Source: Roseburia sp. AM59-24XD (GTDB taxonomy: Bacteria > Bacillota > Clostridia > Lachnospirales > Lachnospiraceae). From it: a DNA stretch of 51,564 nt. The stretch is taken from contig NZ_QUET01000027.1 in NCBI RefSeq assembly GCF_003478445.1, positions 1 through 51,564 on the forward strand, given 5' to 3'. The position numbers and the translations under genes are program-made. The notes beneath the pieces were generated by a model. It did no database searches. It saw nothing but the letters and a program-made list of their open reading frames with translations, and was not told where the DNA came from. Below, piece by piece: positions 8,883 to 17,120 of the stretch (position 1 is the stretch's first letter; every line of letters begins with the position of its first letter).

Positions 8883-11066
8883 ATGGCAAATCCTATCATC
8901 ACATCGACTAATACAGGCAACAGAGGAAATAATTTGACTATGACCGGAAACCAGGCTGCCGCCCGCAATAATCCGGGACAGGCAGGCCGCTCCGTCGGAC
9001 AGATGAGCAGCTACGGTGTTGCAAGAAGCGGCATGAACCAGATCCGCCAGGGCGATGTGATCCGTGGGGAGATTTCCGACCTGCGCAACAATGAGATCAC
9101 CATTACATTGGAAAATAATACGCTGATCAAGGGGCAGATTGCGGACAGTTCTTCCCTTTCCATCGGGCAGACTGCCGCCTTCCGCCTATCTTCCGTTTCT
9201 CCCTCCGGCGTTATGCTGGATGCGATTCCAAACAGCTACACAGAGACAGAGCTGACGCTGATCAACAAGGCTCTGGAGGAGGCATCTCTTCCGGCCACAG
9301 AGCGCAACCAGTCTGCCGTCAAGGCACTGATGGACAATCTGATGCCGATCAACAAACAATCGATCCAGCAGCTGATGCAACAGGCATATGATCTTGGTAC
9401 GGATGACATGGAAACGCTCTGTCTGATGAACCGCAAGCAATACCAGGTTACCGCAGACAGCGTGGCACAGTTCAGTGCGTATCGTAACGGCACGCACTCG
9501 CTTCTTGCCCGTGTAGAAACCTTCTCCAACCAGATTCCGGAGCTTTTAGAGACTCTTGCCGGAAACGGTCCGTCCAACATTGTTGCGATGTTTGGCGAGA
9601 AGCTTTTAAGTATTGCACTTGCAGACGATAATTCCGCTGCAGCCGTTCGCACGAACGCAGACACCGCTTCCGCGCTCCCGACGATCGCGGATCTGTCGGA
9701 GGCTGATCTTTCTTCCTTAAAGACAATGCTTTCAGAAACACCGATGACCGACGAACAACTGGCTGCTTTTCAATCAGGCACCATGACCGGCAAGGAGGCG
9801 GCTCTGCTGATCCAGAAGGCGATTACAGGACAGACGATTGTTCTTTCGGAACATTGTCCTGCCGCCGAACTGCAGGCGAAATCTGACGAGATCCTTCAAT
9901 TATTAAATCCGCAGCCGGCTTCTTCCCTGTCCGGGGAATTAACCACATTAGAAAGCGTTCTTTCCGGAAAAATCGCGGAAAGCACAGAAACAGATGCCAT
10001 TTTACCGGACGCTTCCTCCGATGCAGCAAACAGCAACGCTGCAGAAGCCTCCGCCGATTCCGTATCCGCACGTTCCTTTGCCGGACGCCTGTTTCATAAC
10101 CTGTCCGATGCCGCCAGGTCGTCTTTCCAGAATATCAATGAGATGTTAGCCGCCCCGCACGAGGGTTCTGCCAATATCACTCATACCCCTGCCGTTATCG
10201 ACACGCTCCTTTCCGGTGTCAAATCCTTTGGCAGACAAAACAGCCAGCTTTTCCTGCAGCTTACTCCCGAAATGCGCTCTGAGCTTGCCCGTTATCTGCA
10301 TGGTATGGGTGTTGATTCCGGGATCACTGACCGCGTTTTATCCGGTGACATCTCTGCCACAGATACACTTGCTACGATCAAAAACAGTATCGCACATTCC
10401 GACAGCGCCCTGACACAGAATCTGTTTCAGACCGAAGCATTCCGGACACTGTTTCAAAATGTGCTGCTTGACAGCTTTACGATCTCCCCGCACCGGCTTG
10501 CCAAAACAAACGAGCCGGACTCGTTCTATCAGTCTATGGAGCAGAAAATGAACTCCTTTGAGACGCTGATCAATACCACGCTTTCCGGCAGCGATTCCGG
10601 GCAGCTTTCCGGTCAGGCTCATGATATGCAGGGCAACATTGACTTTATGAAGTCCTTAAACCAGGCATTTGCCTATATGCAGCTTCCTCTGAAGCTGCAG
10701 AACCAGAACGCGCACGGAGATCTCTACGTCTATACCAAAAAGGATAAAATGAAGCAGAATCCGCAGAAGCTGAGTCTGATGCTTCATCTGGAAATGGATC
10801 ACCTCGGTACCGTCAATGTCCGTCTGGAAAAGGATCATCAGAATATCAAGGCTGATTTTCATCTGGAAAAGGAGGATTCCCTTCGCCTGATCGAACGCAA
10901 TACACATCTTCTGACCGATTCTCTCACCGAAAAAGGCTATACCTGTCAGGTTCAGGTACAGCCTCTTACACAGTCGGAAACGCCGGTTCAGGATTTTCTC
11001 AACGCAAAGGTAACACCGTCTGCATCCCATGAAATGAAACGGTTCTCCTTTGATATCCGGGCATAA
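8883..11066 (+). CDS. fliK: Flagellar hook-length control protein FliK-like
   Basis: A 727-residue protein whose C-terminal region (roughly 610-705) has the Flg_hook pattern: LMLHLEMDHLGTVNVRLEK, then ADFHLEKEDSLRLIERN and LTDSLTEKGYTCQVQVQP. FliK is secreted by the flagellar export gate, measures the hook and switches export specificity. The N terminus has a small predicted beta-type segment (QGDVIRGEISDLRNNEITIT); the middle is long, Ser/Ala/Thr-rich and low in complexity, as expected of a molecular ruler. The ATG at 8883 is preferred; an in-frame TTG at 8871 abuts AGAAAGGT too closely. It is the only plus-strand gene and has no other flagellar genes beside it, unusual for fliK. It could be a second FliK paralogue. 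Confidence 0.75.
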   Translation: MANPIITSTNTGNRGNNLTMTGNQAAARNNPGQAGRSVGQMSSYGVARSGMNQIRQGDVIRGEISDLRNNEITITLENNTLIKGQIADSSSLSIGQTAAFRLSSVSPSGVMLDAIPNSYTETELTLINKALEEASLPATERNQSAVKALMDNLMPINKQSIQQLMQQAYDLGTDDMETLCLMNRKQYQVTADSVAQFSAYRNGTHSLLARVETFSNQIPELLETLAGNGPSNIVAMFGEKLLSIALADDNSAAAVRTNADTASALPTIADLSEADLSSLKTMLSETPMTDEQLAAFQSGTMTGKEAALLIQKAITGQTIVLSEHCPAAELQAKSDEILQLLNPQPASSLSGELTTLESVLSGKIAESTETDAILPDASSDAANSNAAEASADSVSARSFAGRLFHNLSDAARSSFQNINEMLAAPHEGSANITHTPAVIDTLLSGVKSFGRQNSQLFLQLTPEMRSELARYLHGMGVDSGITDRVLSGDISATDTLATIKNSIAHSDSALTQNLFQTEAFRTLFQNVLLDSFTISPHRLAKTNEPDSFYQSMEQKMNSFETLINTTLSGSDSGQLSGQAHDMQGNIDFMKSLNQAFAYMQLPLKLQNQNAHGDLYVYTKKDKMKQNPQKLSLMLHLEMDHLGTVNVRLEKDHQNIKADFHLEKEDSLRLIERNTHLLTDSLTEKGYTCQVQVQPLTQSETPVQDFLNAKVTPSASHEMKRFSFDIRA

Positions 11067-11126
11067 AAGATTAAAAGCAGTTCTTTGCCCTTATACACTA
11101 CTCTTGTGCCTTTTCTATCCGTTATC

Positions 11127-11165
11127 AAAAAGACGGTACCCGTTCCCTGAGTACCGTCTTTTTTC
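11127..11165 (+). terminator. Intrinsic terminator after the FliK-like gene
   Basis: AAAAGACGGTAC (11127-11138), a 12-base loop, then GTACCGTCTTTT (11151-11162) followed by more T. The 12-bp stem with flanking A and T tracts can work in both directions, ending both the plus-strand gene and the converging minus-strand PilZ transcript. Confidence 0.9.
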
Positions 11166-11220
11166 AAACTATCACAAAAATATCCCACAACGCGAATATT
11201 CCTCATTGATCTGTTCTTTA

Positions 11221-11601
11221 TTATTCTGCCGCAGCGTTTTCCTGCGCCTCTGCCCGTTTATATTCCTCCTCCATCTCCTCAAAGATGTAGTCAAATACAG
11301 CAGGCATCCCGGTAAATGTACATCCATAATGATACAGGCCGTCCTCACTCTTACTCTGGCGGATGATCTGGATCACACAGTTGATCGCATTCTGGCTGCT
11401 ATGAAATTCCAGCCGGGAATTGAAATAAAACCCGATTGGCAAAACACTTTTGGTGACAAAGCCAATGCCGTCACGGCAGATATCAATGACCTCGATCGGT
11501 GCATTGATATTACTGACCTTTACATTATCCTGTTTGAAGATATCGGAAACCTCCAGATTCATCTTCACCGGGATCCGGATATTTCTTCTCTGTTCCGTCA
11601 T
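11221..11601 (-). CDS. PilZ domain protein (probable c-di-GMP binding)
   Basis: A 126-residue single-domain protein. The PilZ signature is present as RRNIR near residue 4 (the RxxxR motif) and DICRDGIGF (the [D/N]xSxxG motif, with Cys in place of Ser), followed by beta-strand-rich sequence ending GCTFTGM. The acidic C-terminal tail (EEMEEEYKRAEAQ) is probably helical. PilZ domains bind c-di-GMP and often change motility or secretion. I prefer the ATG at 11601, which has GGGGTG upstream, over the ATG four codons earlier. It begins 19 bases after the gatB stop, so it is probably the last gene of the aspS2-gatCAB transcript. Its target is unknown. Confidence 0.82.
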   Translation of the reverse strand: MTEQRRNIRIPVKMNLEVSDIFKQDNVKVSNINAPIEVIDICRDGIGFVTKSVLPIGFYFNSRLEFHSSQNAINCVIQIIRQSKSEDGLYHYGCTFTGMPAVFDYIFEEMEEEYKRAEAQENAAAE

Positions 11602-11620
11602 GCTGCACCCCATTTCCTAT

Positions 11621-13051
11621 TTAGCCCAAAACTTCCTTCAGAATCTTATTGACCATTCCAGGATCAGCCTTTCCCTGCATAGCCTTCATAGTCTGACCAA
11701 CCAGGAAGCCGATCGCTTTCTTCTTACCGCTGTTGTAATCCTCAACGGACTTCGGATTGTCCGCAACAATCTTCTCGATCACCTCACGAAGAGCACCATC
11801 ATCGGATACGGTCTTCAAGCCCTTCTCCTCAACATACTTCTCCGGATCAACATTATTCTTAAAGACCTCCTCGAACACTTCCTTTGCCACAGAGCTGTTG
11901 ATCTCTCCGGCATCTGCCAGCTCGATCAGCTTTGCGAGATTCTCCGGTGCGAAGGAAATATCCTCTGCCTCCATCTCGTTCTCCTTCAGAAGGCGCATCG
12001 TCTCTACCATCAACCAGTTGGAAACCTTCTTTGGCTTATTGCAGATTGCTGTCGTAGCCTCAAAGATGTCTGCCATCTTCTTGGTTCCTGTGATGATCTC
12101 TGCATCATACTCAGGAATGTCATATTCCTTTTTGTAACGCTCCAGCTTTTCAGAGCGAAGCTCCGGCTGTCTGTCCTTTACTTCCTTTAACCACTCGTCG
12201 CTGATCACGATCGGAACAAGATCCGGCTCCGGGAAATAACGGTAATCCTGTGCATCCTCCTTGGAACGCATCGCATAAGAAGACTCCTTATTGTCATCCC
12301 ATCTTCTTGTCTCCTGAATAACCTGACGGCCTTCCTCCAGAAGCTCGATCTGACGTGCTCTCTCGCCCTCGATAGCATGAGAGATTGCTTTGAAAGAGTT
12401 CAAGTTCTTCATCTCGGTACGTGTTCCGAATTCTGTCGCTCCAACCTCTCTGACGGAAAGGTTGACATCGGCACGCATGGAACCCTCCTGAAGCTTACAG
12501 TCAGAAGCGCCAAGATACTGAATGATCATACGAAGCTTCTCCAGATAAGCAATTACCTCGTCAGCAGAACGCATATCCGGCTCGGATACGATCTCGATCA
12601 AAGGCACACCGGAACGGTTGTAATCAACCATAGAGCTGCCTGTCCAGTCATCGTGCACCAGCTTACCGGCATCCTCCTCCATATGGATCTCATGGATTCC
12701 GACAGTCTTCTTGCCGGCAGCCGTCTCGATCTCAATGCCGCCGTTGCGGCAGATTGGCAGATACAGCTGGGAAATCTGATAGTTCTGTGGATTATCCGGA
12801 TAGAAATAATTCTTCCGGTCAAATTTACAATACTGGGTAATACTGCAGTTTGTGGCAAGACCAACCGCAATCGCATACTCTACCACCTGCTTATTTAAAA
12901 CCGGCAGAGAACCGGGCATACCGGTACAAACCGGGCATGTATGAGTATTCGGTGCTCCTCCAAACTCGGTAGAACAGCCGCAGAAAATCTTTGTTTTTGT
13001 CGCAAGCTCGACATGGACCTCAAGTCCTATCACAGTCTCATATTGTTTCAT
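11621..13051 (-). CDS. gatB: Asp-tRNA(Asn)/Glu-tRNA(Gln) amidotransferase subunit B
   Basis: Subunit of the GatCAB amidotransferase that turns mischarged Asp-tRNA(Asn) and/or Glu-tRNA(Gln) into the amidated forms. GatB binds the tRNA and activates the acyl group with ATP. The 476-residue product starts with the family hallmark ETVIGLEVHVELATKTKIFC, followed by metal-site cysteines (C-G-C and CPVCTGMPG). It continues with FYPDNPQNYQISQL and the HMEEDAGKL region, and ends in the YqeY-like tail domain with SSVAKEVFEEV and a final GMVNKILKEVLG. The ATG at 13051 has AAGGAG 9 bases upstream. It directly follows gatA with a 16-base gap. Function is certain. Confidence 0.98.
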   Translation of the reverse strand: MKQYETVIGLEVHVELATKTKIFCGCSTEFGGAPNTHTCPVCTGMPGSLPVLNKQVVEYAIAVGLATNCSITQYCKFDRKNYFYPDNPQNYQISQLYLPICRNGGIEIETAAGKKTVGIHEIHMEEDAGKLVHDDWTGSSMVDYNRSGVPLIEIVSEPDMRSADEVIAYLEKLRMIIQYLGASDCKLQEGSMRADVNLSVREVGATEFGTRTEMKNLNSFKAISHAIEGERARQIELLEEGRQVIQETRRWDDNKESSYAMRSKEDAQDYRYFPEPDLVPIVISDEWLKEVKDRQPELRSEKLERYKKEYDIPEYDAEIITGTKKMADIFEATTAICNKPKKVSNWLMVETMRLLKENEMEAEDISFAPENLAKLIELADAGEINSSVAKEVFEEVFKNNVDPEKYVEEKGLKTVSDDGALREVIEKIVADNPKSVEDYNSGKKKAIGFLVGQTMKAMQGKADPGMVNKILKEVLG

Positions 13052-13067
13052 CTTTCCGGTCTCCTTT

Positions 13068-14531
13068 CTATTCTGCCAGAAGCGGGCTAAATGCCGGCTC
13101 TCTTGTCTGCTCGTATGCATATGCAGCCTGTATGATCTTCTTCTCCTGGAAGCAGTCACCGATCAGCTGTAAACCGATTGGAAGTCCCTTTGAGTCAACG
13201 CCGCAAGGAACAGAAATACCGGGAAGGCCTGCAAGATTGACAGAAATGGTATAAATATCGCCCAGATACATCTTGATCGGATCACTGAGACTCTCACCAA
13301 GCTTTGGTGCCGTTGTCGGTGCTGCCGGTCCAAGGATCATATCGTACTTCTCAAACGCCTTGTCAAAAGCTTTCTTGATCAGTGCCTTTGTACGAAGAGC
13401 CTTCAGATAATAAGCATCATAATAACCGGAGCTTAATACGAAGGAACCAAGCATGATACGACGCTTCACCTCTGCGCCAAAGCCCTCGGAACGTGTCTTT
13501 TTGTACATGTTGTGAAGTCCCTCATACTCTTTGGTACGATAACCGTACTTCACACCATCGAAACGCTCCAGATTGGAGCTTGCCTCTGCACAGGCGATAA
13601 CATAATATGCCGGGATCGCATACTCTACAAGACTCAGTTCAAACTCCTCAACGATGGCACCCTTCTCCTCCAGCTTCTTTGCTGCGTTAAGAACGGCTTC
13701 CTTGACCTCAGGATCAAGACCCTCTCCGAAATAATCCTTCGGAATACCGATCTTCATGCCCTTCACATCATCCACCAGAGCGGAGGTAAAATCCGTATCC
13801 TTGCGCTCAACAGAGGTAGAATCCTTCAGATCATGGGAAGCGATCGTCTCGAGGATCGTTGCACAGTCGGTCACATCCTTTGCAACCGGTCCGATCTGAT
13901 CCAGAGAAGAACCGTAAGCGATCAGTCCGTAACGGGAAACGGTTCCGTAGGTCGGCTTAATACCTGTCACACCACAGAAGGAGCTTGGCTGACGGATGGA
14001 TCCGCCCGTATCGGAACCAAGTGCATAGAAGCACTCTCCTGCTGCAACAGCCGCACAGGATCCGCCGGAAGATCCTCCCGGTACATGCTCGGTGTTCCAT
14101 GGGTTCTTTGTCTCGCCGAAGGCAGATGTCTCGGTGGTGCTTCCCATGGCAAACTCGTCCATATTTGTCTTTCCAAGGATCACGGCTCCTGCCTTCTGCA
14201 GATTAAGCACTGCCTCGGATGTAAATGTCGGTACAAAGTTTCCTAAAATCTTAGAGCTGCAGGTAGTCAGAAGACCCTCGGTACACATATTATCCTTGAT
14301 CGCTACCGGTACACCTGCCAGCGGAGAGGTAAGCTCTCCTGCATCGATCTTTTTCTGTACTTCCTTTGCCTGCTTCAGCGCACCCTCACGATCCACTGTC
14401 ACAAAGCTGTTAACTTTATCTTCCTTTGCCTCAATGGCATTAAGAGCAGCCTCTGTCGCCTCAACCACAGAAACCTCTCCTGCTTTTATCTTCTTGCCCA
14501 GCTCTACAGCCGTAAGCTGCATCAATGACAT
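13068..14531 (-). CDS. gatA: Asp-tRNA(Asn)/Glu-tRNA(Gln) amidotransferase subunit A
   Basis: The glutaminase/amidase subunit that frees ammonia from glutamine for GatB. The 487-residue protein has the amidase-signature Ser-cisSer-Lys triad: Lys in VPVAIKDNMCTEG (about residue 80), the Gly/Ser-rich loop VPGGSSGGSCAAVA, and Ser in GSDTGGSIRQPSSFCG. The usual C-terminal block SVNLAGLPGISVPCG is present. I chose the ATG at 14531 (MSLMQLTAVEL), with GGTGA close upstream, although the frame extends 11 codons further to 14564. It lies between gatC and gatB in the order C-A-B. Confidence 0.97.
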   Translation of the reverse strand: MSLMQLTAVELGKKIKAGEVSVVEATEAALNAIEAKEDKVNSFVTVDREGALKQAKEVQKKIDAGELTSPLAGVPVAIKDNMCTEGLLTTCSSKILGNFVPTFTSEAVLNLQKAGAVILGKTNMDEFAMGSTTETSAFGETKNPWNTEHVPGGSSGGSCAAVAAGECFYALGSDTGGSIRQPSSFCGVTGIKPTYGTVSRYGLIAYGSSLDQIGPVAKDVTDCATILETIASHDLKDSTSVERKDTDFTSALVDDVKGMKIGIPKDYFGEGLDPEVKEAVLNAAKKLEEKGAIVEEFELSLVEYAIPAYYVIACAEASSNLERFDGVKYGYRTKEYEGLHNMYKKTRSEGFGAEVKRRIMLGSFVLSSGYYDAYYLKALRTKALIKKAFDKAFEKYDMILGPAAPTTAPKLGESLSDPIKMYLGDIYTISVNLAGLPGISVPCGVDSKGLPIGLQLIGDCFQEKKIIQAAYAYEQTREPAFSPLLAE

Positions 14532-14630
14532 TAAATCACCAATCCTTTCCTGTTGATCTTTCATTTAAAACATCTGTCCAATCGCAATACCGCATGCTTT
14601 GCGCCACCGGCACAAAGCTGCTGTGTGAAA

Positions 14631-14921
14631 CTATACGGTTTTAGGAACTAAAAATGCATTTTCTTTTACTTCCGGTGCATTTGCAAGTGTTGCCTCATGT
14701 CCGTCTCCGTTTGTTACGACATCCTCACGGAATACATTATTCACCGGAAATACATGCGACATCGGCTCTACACCGGTGGTATCAAGCTCATTCAGCTTGT
14801 CGATATAATCTAACATTTCGCCCATATCCTTTTTGGCACGCTCCTGCTCTTCCTTGTTCAGTTCCAGCTTTGCCAGAATACCAACGTACTCAATTGTTTC
14901 ATCAGATATTACATTTGCCAT
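14631..14921 (-). CDS. gatC: Asp-tRNA(Asn)/Glu-tRNA(Gln) amidotransferase subunit C
   Basis: A small 96-residue subunit that clamps GatA and GatB together. It shows the usual pattern: [18 protein letters not shown] at the N terminus, a helix with [19 protein letters not shown] in the middle, and the C-terminal strand VFREDVV followed by [14 protein letters not shown]. The length is typical (95-100). It lies 32 bases downstream of aspS2 and about 100 bases upstream of gatA. Confidence 0.96.
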   Translation of the reverse strand: MANVISDETIEYVGILAKLELNKEEQERAKKDMGEMLDYIDKLNELDTTGVEPMSHVFPVNNVFREDVVTNGDGHEATLANAPEVKENAFLVPKTV

Positions 14922-14953
14922 ATCTATATCCTGCCTTTCTATTTGTGCTCATA

Positions 14954-16285
14954 CTACGGCTCCAGACGGCTTAAGTCTCTTGGGAAGAGTGTTGTCTCGC
15001 GGACATTCTCCTCTCCCAGAAGCTGCATTGTCAGTCGTTCCATACCGATTCCAAGTCCACCGTGTGGCGGCATACCATGCTTGAATGCGCTCAGATACTG
15101 TTCCATGCCTTCCTCGGTCATGCCACGCTTCTCCATCTTGGCAAGAAGCTCCGGATAGCTGTGGATACGCTGACCACCTGTGGTGATCTCGAGTCCGTGA
15201 TACAGAAGGTCGAAGCTTAAGGTATATGTCTCATCCTCCGGATCATCCATTGCATAGAACGGACGCTTCTTGGATGGATAATGTGTGATAAATACGAAAT
15301 CTGCATCACATTCCTCTTTATAATACTGACCGATCAGCACCTCTTCCTCCGGCTCCAGATCGTATGGGTTTCTGATCTCACGGTTGTACTTCTCCGCAAC
15401 CTGCTTCTTCGCCTCATCAAAACGAACGCAAGGGATCTTGTCCGTCTTTGGCAGTGTCACACCAAGGATCTTTAACTCTCTGCTGTACTCTTTCTCGAGA
15501 AGTGCCATTGTGTACTGCAAAAAGCCTGTCTCCATCGCCATGATATCCTCAAAGCCATCGATATAACCCATCTCAAAATCGAGAGAAGTATACTCGTTCA
15601 GGTGACGCTTTGTGTTGTGCTTCTCGGCACGAAATACCGGTGCGGTCTCAAAGACACGGTCAAATACGCCAACCATCATCTGCTTGTAAAACTGCGGACT
15701 CTGCTGTAAGATCGCAGGCCTGTGAAAATACTCCAGTTTAAACAGGTTTGCACCACCCTCGGCACTCTTTGCGCCAAGCTTTGGTGTATGGATCTCGGTA
15801 AAGCCCTGCTCATACAGGAAATCACGGAAACCTCTTACCAGTCCCTCCTGAATACGGAACTTCGCACGCTCACGCACATTACGAAGAGAAACAGGACGAT
15901 AGTTTAATTTCGCTTCGAGAGATGTCTTTAATTTCCATTTGGAGATCTGCAGAGGCATCTGCTCTGTCGGCTCAGACAGGATACGGATCGTGTTCAGACG
16001 AAGCTCCACACCGTTTGGTGCGCGGTCCTCCTTTGCAAGAACGCCCTCTACCTCAACGGTAGCTGCCTCCTTTAAGGTCTTGAGATCGAACTTTGTCACA
16101 CCCTCCTCATAGACACACTGCAAAAGTCCCTCTCTCTTACGAAGAACGACAAATGCCACATCACCCATGTCACGGATCGTATGCACGGCACCGTTGACCT
16201 TGATGGTCTTGCCCTCATAATCTCCGGCAAGGATCTCACTGATCTCCAGTGTATCCTTTTTTGCAACTCCACTTATAAATTCCAT
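14954..16285 (-). CDS. aspS: Archaeal-type aspartyl-tRNA synthetase (probably non-discriminating)
   Basis: A 443-residue class IIb synthetase with an N-terminal OB fold (about 15-105) and a catalytic core containing motif 2 (FRAEKHNTKRHLNEYTS) and motif 3 (GLGIGMERLTMQLLG). It lacks the ~100-residue GAD insertion of ordinary bacterial AspRS (about 590 aa), so it is the short archaeal/AspRS2 type. With gatC, gatA and gatB immediately downstream, it very likely also charges tRNA(Asn) with Asp, which GatCAB then amidates. The ATG at 16285 is the start; the longer open frame to 16408 crosses the T-box terminator. Expression should be controlled by the T-box upstream. Tolerance of tRNA(Asn) is inferred from context. 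Confidence 0.93.
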   Translation of the reverse strand: MEFISGVAKKDTLEISEILAGDYEGKTIKVNGAVHTIRDMGDVAFVVLRKREGLLQCVYEEGVTKFDLKTLKEAATVEVEGVLAKEDRAPNGVELRLNTIRILSEPTEQMPLQISKWKLKTSLEAKLNYRPVSLRNVRERAKFRIQEGLVRGFRDFLYEQGFTEIHTPKLGAKSAEGGANLFKLEYFHRPAILQQSPQFYKQMMVGVFDRVFETAPVFRAEKHNTKRHLNEYTSLDFEMGYIDGFEDIMAMETGFLQYTMALLEKEYSRELKILGVTLPKTDKIPCVRFDEAKKQVAEKYNREIRNPYDLEPEEEVLIGQYYKEECDADFVFITHYPSKKRPFYAMDDPEDETYTLSFDLLYHGLEITTGGQRIHSYPELLAKMEKRGMTEEGMEQYLSAFKHGMPPHGGLGIGMERLTMQLLGEENVRETTLFPRDLSRLEP

Positions 16286-16378
16286 AATAAAACCATGCCT
16301 TTCCGTATCCTGGAAACCTCGCCCCAGATACTGTTGTTTTCTTGATGCTGATCCCCCTGGGAATATCCCACAGGAACC

Positions 16379-16705
16379 AAAAAGTCCCGGAAAATGGTCA
16401 ATAACCACTTTCCGGGACGGATTTTCTTCCGCGGTACCACCCGCAATTCACAGACTGTCACCTACAGAGAACACCAGCAACCCGGCCCCTCTGCAATCAT
16501 ACGATCTGCATCTCTTCACATAACGCCGTGTCCGCGCATGAACCTACTCGATCTACCCTGTTCAGTTCACAAACTCCAGAGTGTTCTCCATCCTGTCCTC
16601 TGCCGTCCGGATGCTCTCAGTCGGTGGCATCCCGTTCCTGTCAAAAAGCATGGTTTCAGAACTTCGTCTCCTTCTCAGTCTTTCTCTGAATGAAATTCAA
16701 AACTA
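16379..16705 (-). promoter_or_regulatory. T-box riboswitch controlling aspS2-gatCAB
   Basis: The minus strand carries TTGCGGGTGGTACCGCGG (16429-16446), the conserved T-box antiterminator sequence that pairs with an uncharged tRNA 3' end. It is followed by an intrinsic terminator whose 12-15 bp stem (16384-16398 with 16405-16418) ends in a run of five T. Upstream, CAGAG and CTCTG can close a Stem I-like domain. Near its 3' flank lies a GAC triplet followed by A (GTC on plus, 16595-16597), an Asp codon in a plausible specifier position. I did not fold the RNA, so the specifier assignment is tentative. Confidence 0.9.
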
Positions 16706-16711
16706 TATATT

Positions 16712-16740
16712 AGCATACCACAAGCATTTTGTGATTGCAA
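16712..16740 (-). promoter_or_regulatory. Promoter of the T-box/aspS2 transcript
   Basis: The minus strand reads TTGCAA (16735-16740), 17 bases, then TATGCT (16712-16717) preceded by TGG, which makes an extended -10. It lies just upstream of the T-box leader and downstream of the tautomerase stop. Confidence 0.6.
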
Positions 16741-16763
16741 GTGATTTCTCCTGTAAAACCTGC

Positions 16764-17105
16764 TTAAAAATTGCGTCCGTTCCAGCCCCAGTCATCAATT
16801 CCCTGATAGGTCACATAAACGGCACTTCCCGGTATGCCAAGCTCCTCCTGCAGAATGTCACAGATCTTCGCAGTCATTGTATCACAGGCTCCCGACTGCA
16901 ACTTTCCGTATACCTTTACGGACACGAAGGCTGCCTTGTCTAACTTCTCTCCGCCCATGTACAGGTCATATTCATCGTCAAACCCAACCATCAGGAAATT
17001 CTCTGTCTTACCAAGAAGCCCGATCGCCTGTCCAAGCTTCGTCTTGATCTGCTCCTTCTGGCTGTCGCTCATTTTTACGGTTACCTTTGAATCAATAAAT
17101 GGCAT
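16764..17105 (-). CDS. MIF-like / phenylpyruvate tautomerase family protein
   Basis: A 113-residue protein, the length of macrophage migration inhibitory factor. It starts Met-Pro (MPFIDSKVTVKMSD), so Pro becomes the N-terminal catalytic base after Met removal, as in the tautomerase superfamily. The C terminus DDWGWNGRNF mirrors the GWN segment of MIF proteins, and the strand FLMVGFDDEYDLYMGG is consistent with the fold. These enzymes interconvert keto and enol acids; the physiological substrate in Clostridia is unknown. AAGGAG lies 7 bases upstream. It is 15 bases downstream of the lipoprotein gene and probably in its operon. Confidence 0.8.
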   Translation of the reverse strand: MPFIDSKVTVKMSDSQKEQIKTKLGQAIGLLGKTENFLMVGFDDEYDLYMGGEKLDKAAFVSVKVYGKLQSGACDTMTAKICDILQEELGIPGSAVYVTYQGIDDWGWNGRNF

Positions 17106-17120
17106 AATCTTTCTCCTTTC

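Noticed and set aside
13512..14246. Long plus-strand open frame (244 codons) inside gatA
   Set aside because: Antisense shadow of a conserved enzyme; no family resemblance.
16286..16408. N-terminal extension of AspRS upstream of 16285
   Set aside because: The extension crosses the T-box terminator and has no synthetase similarity.
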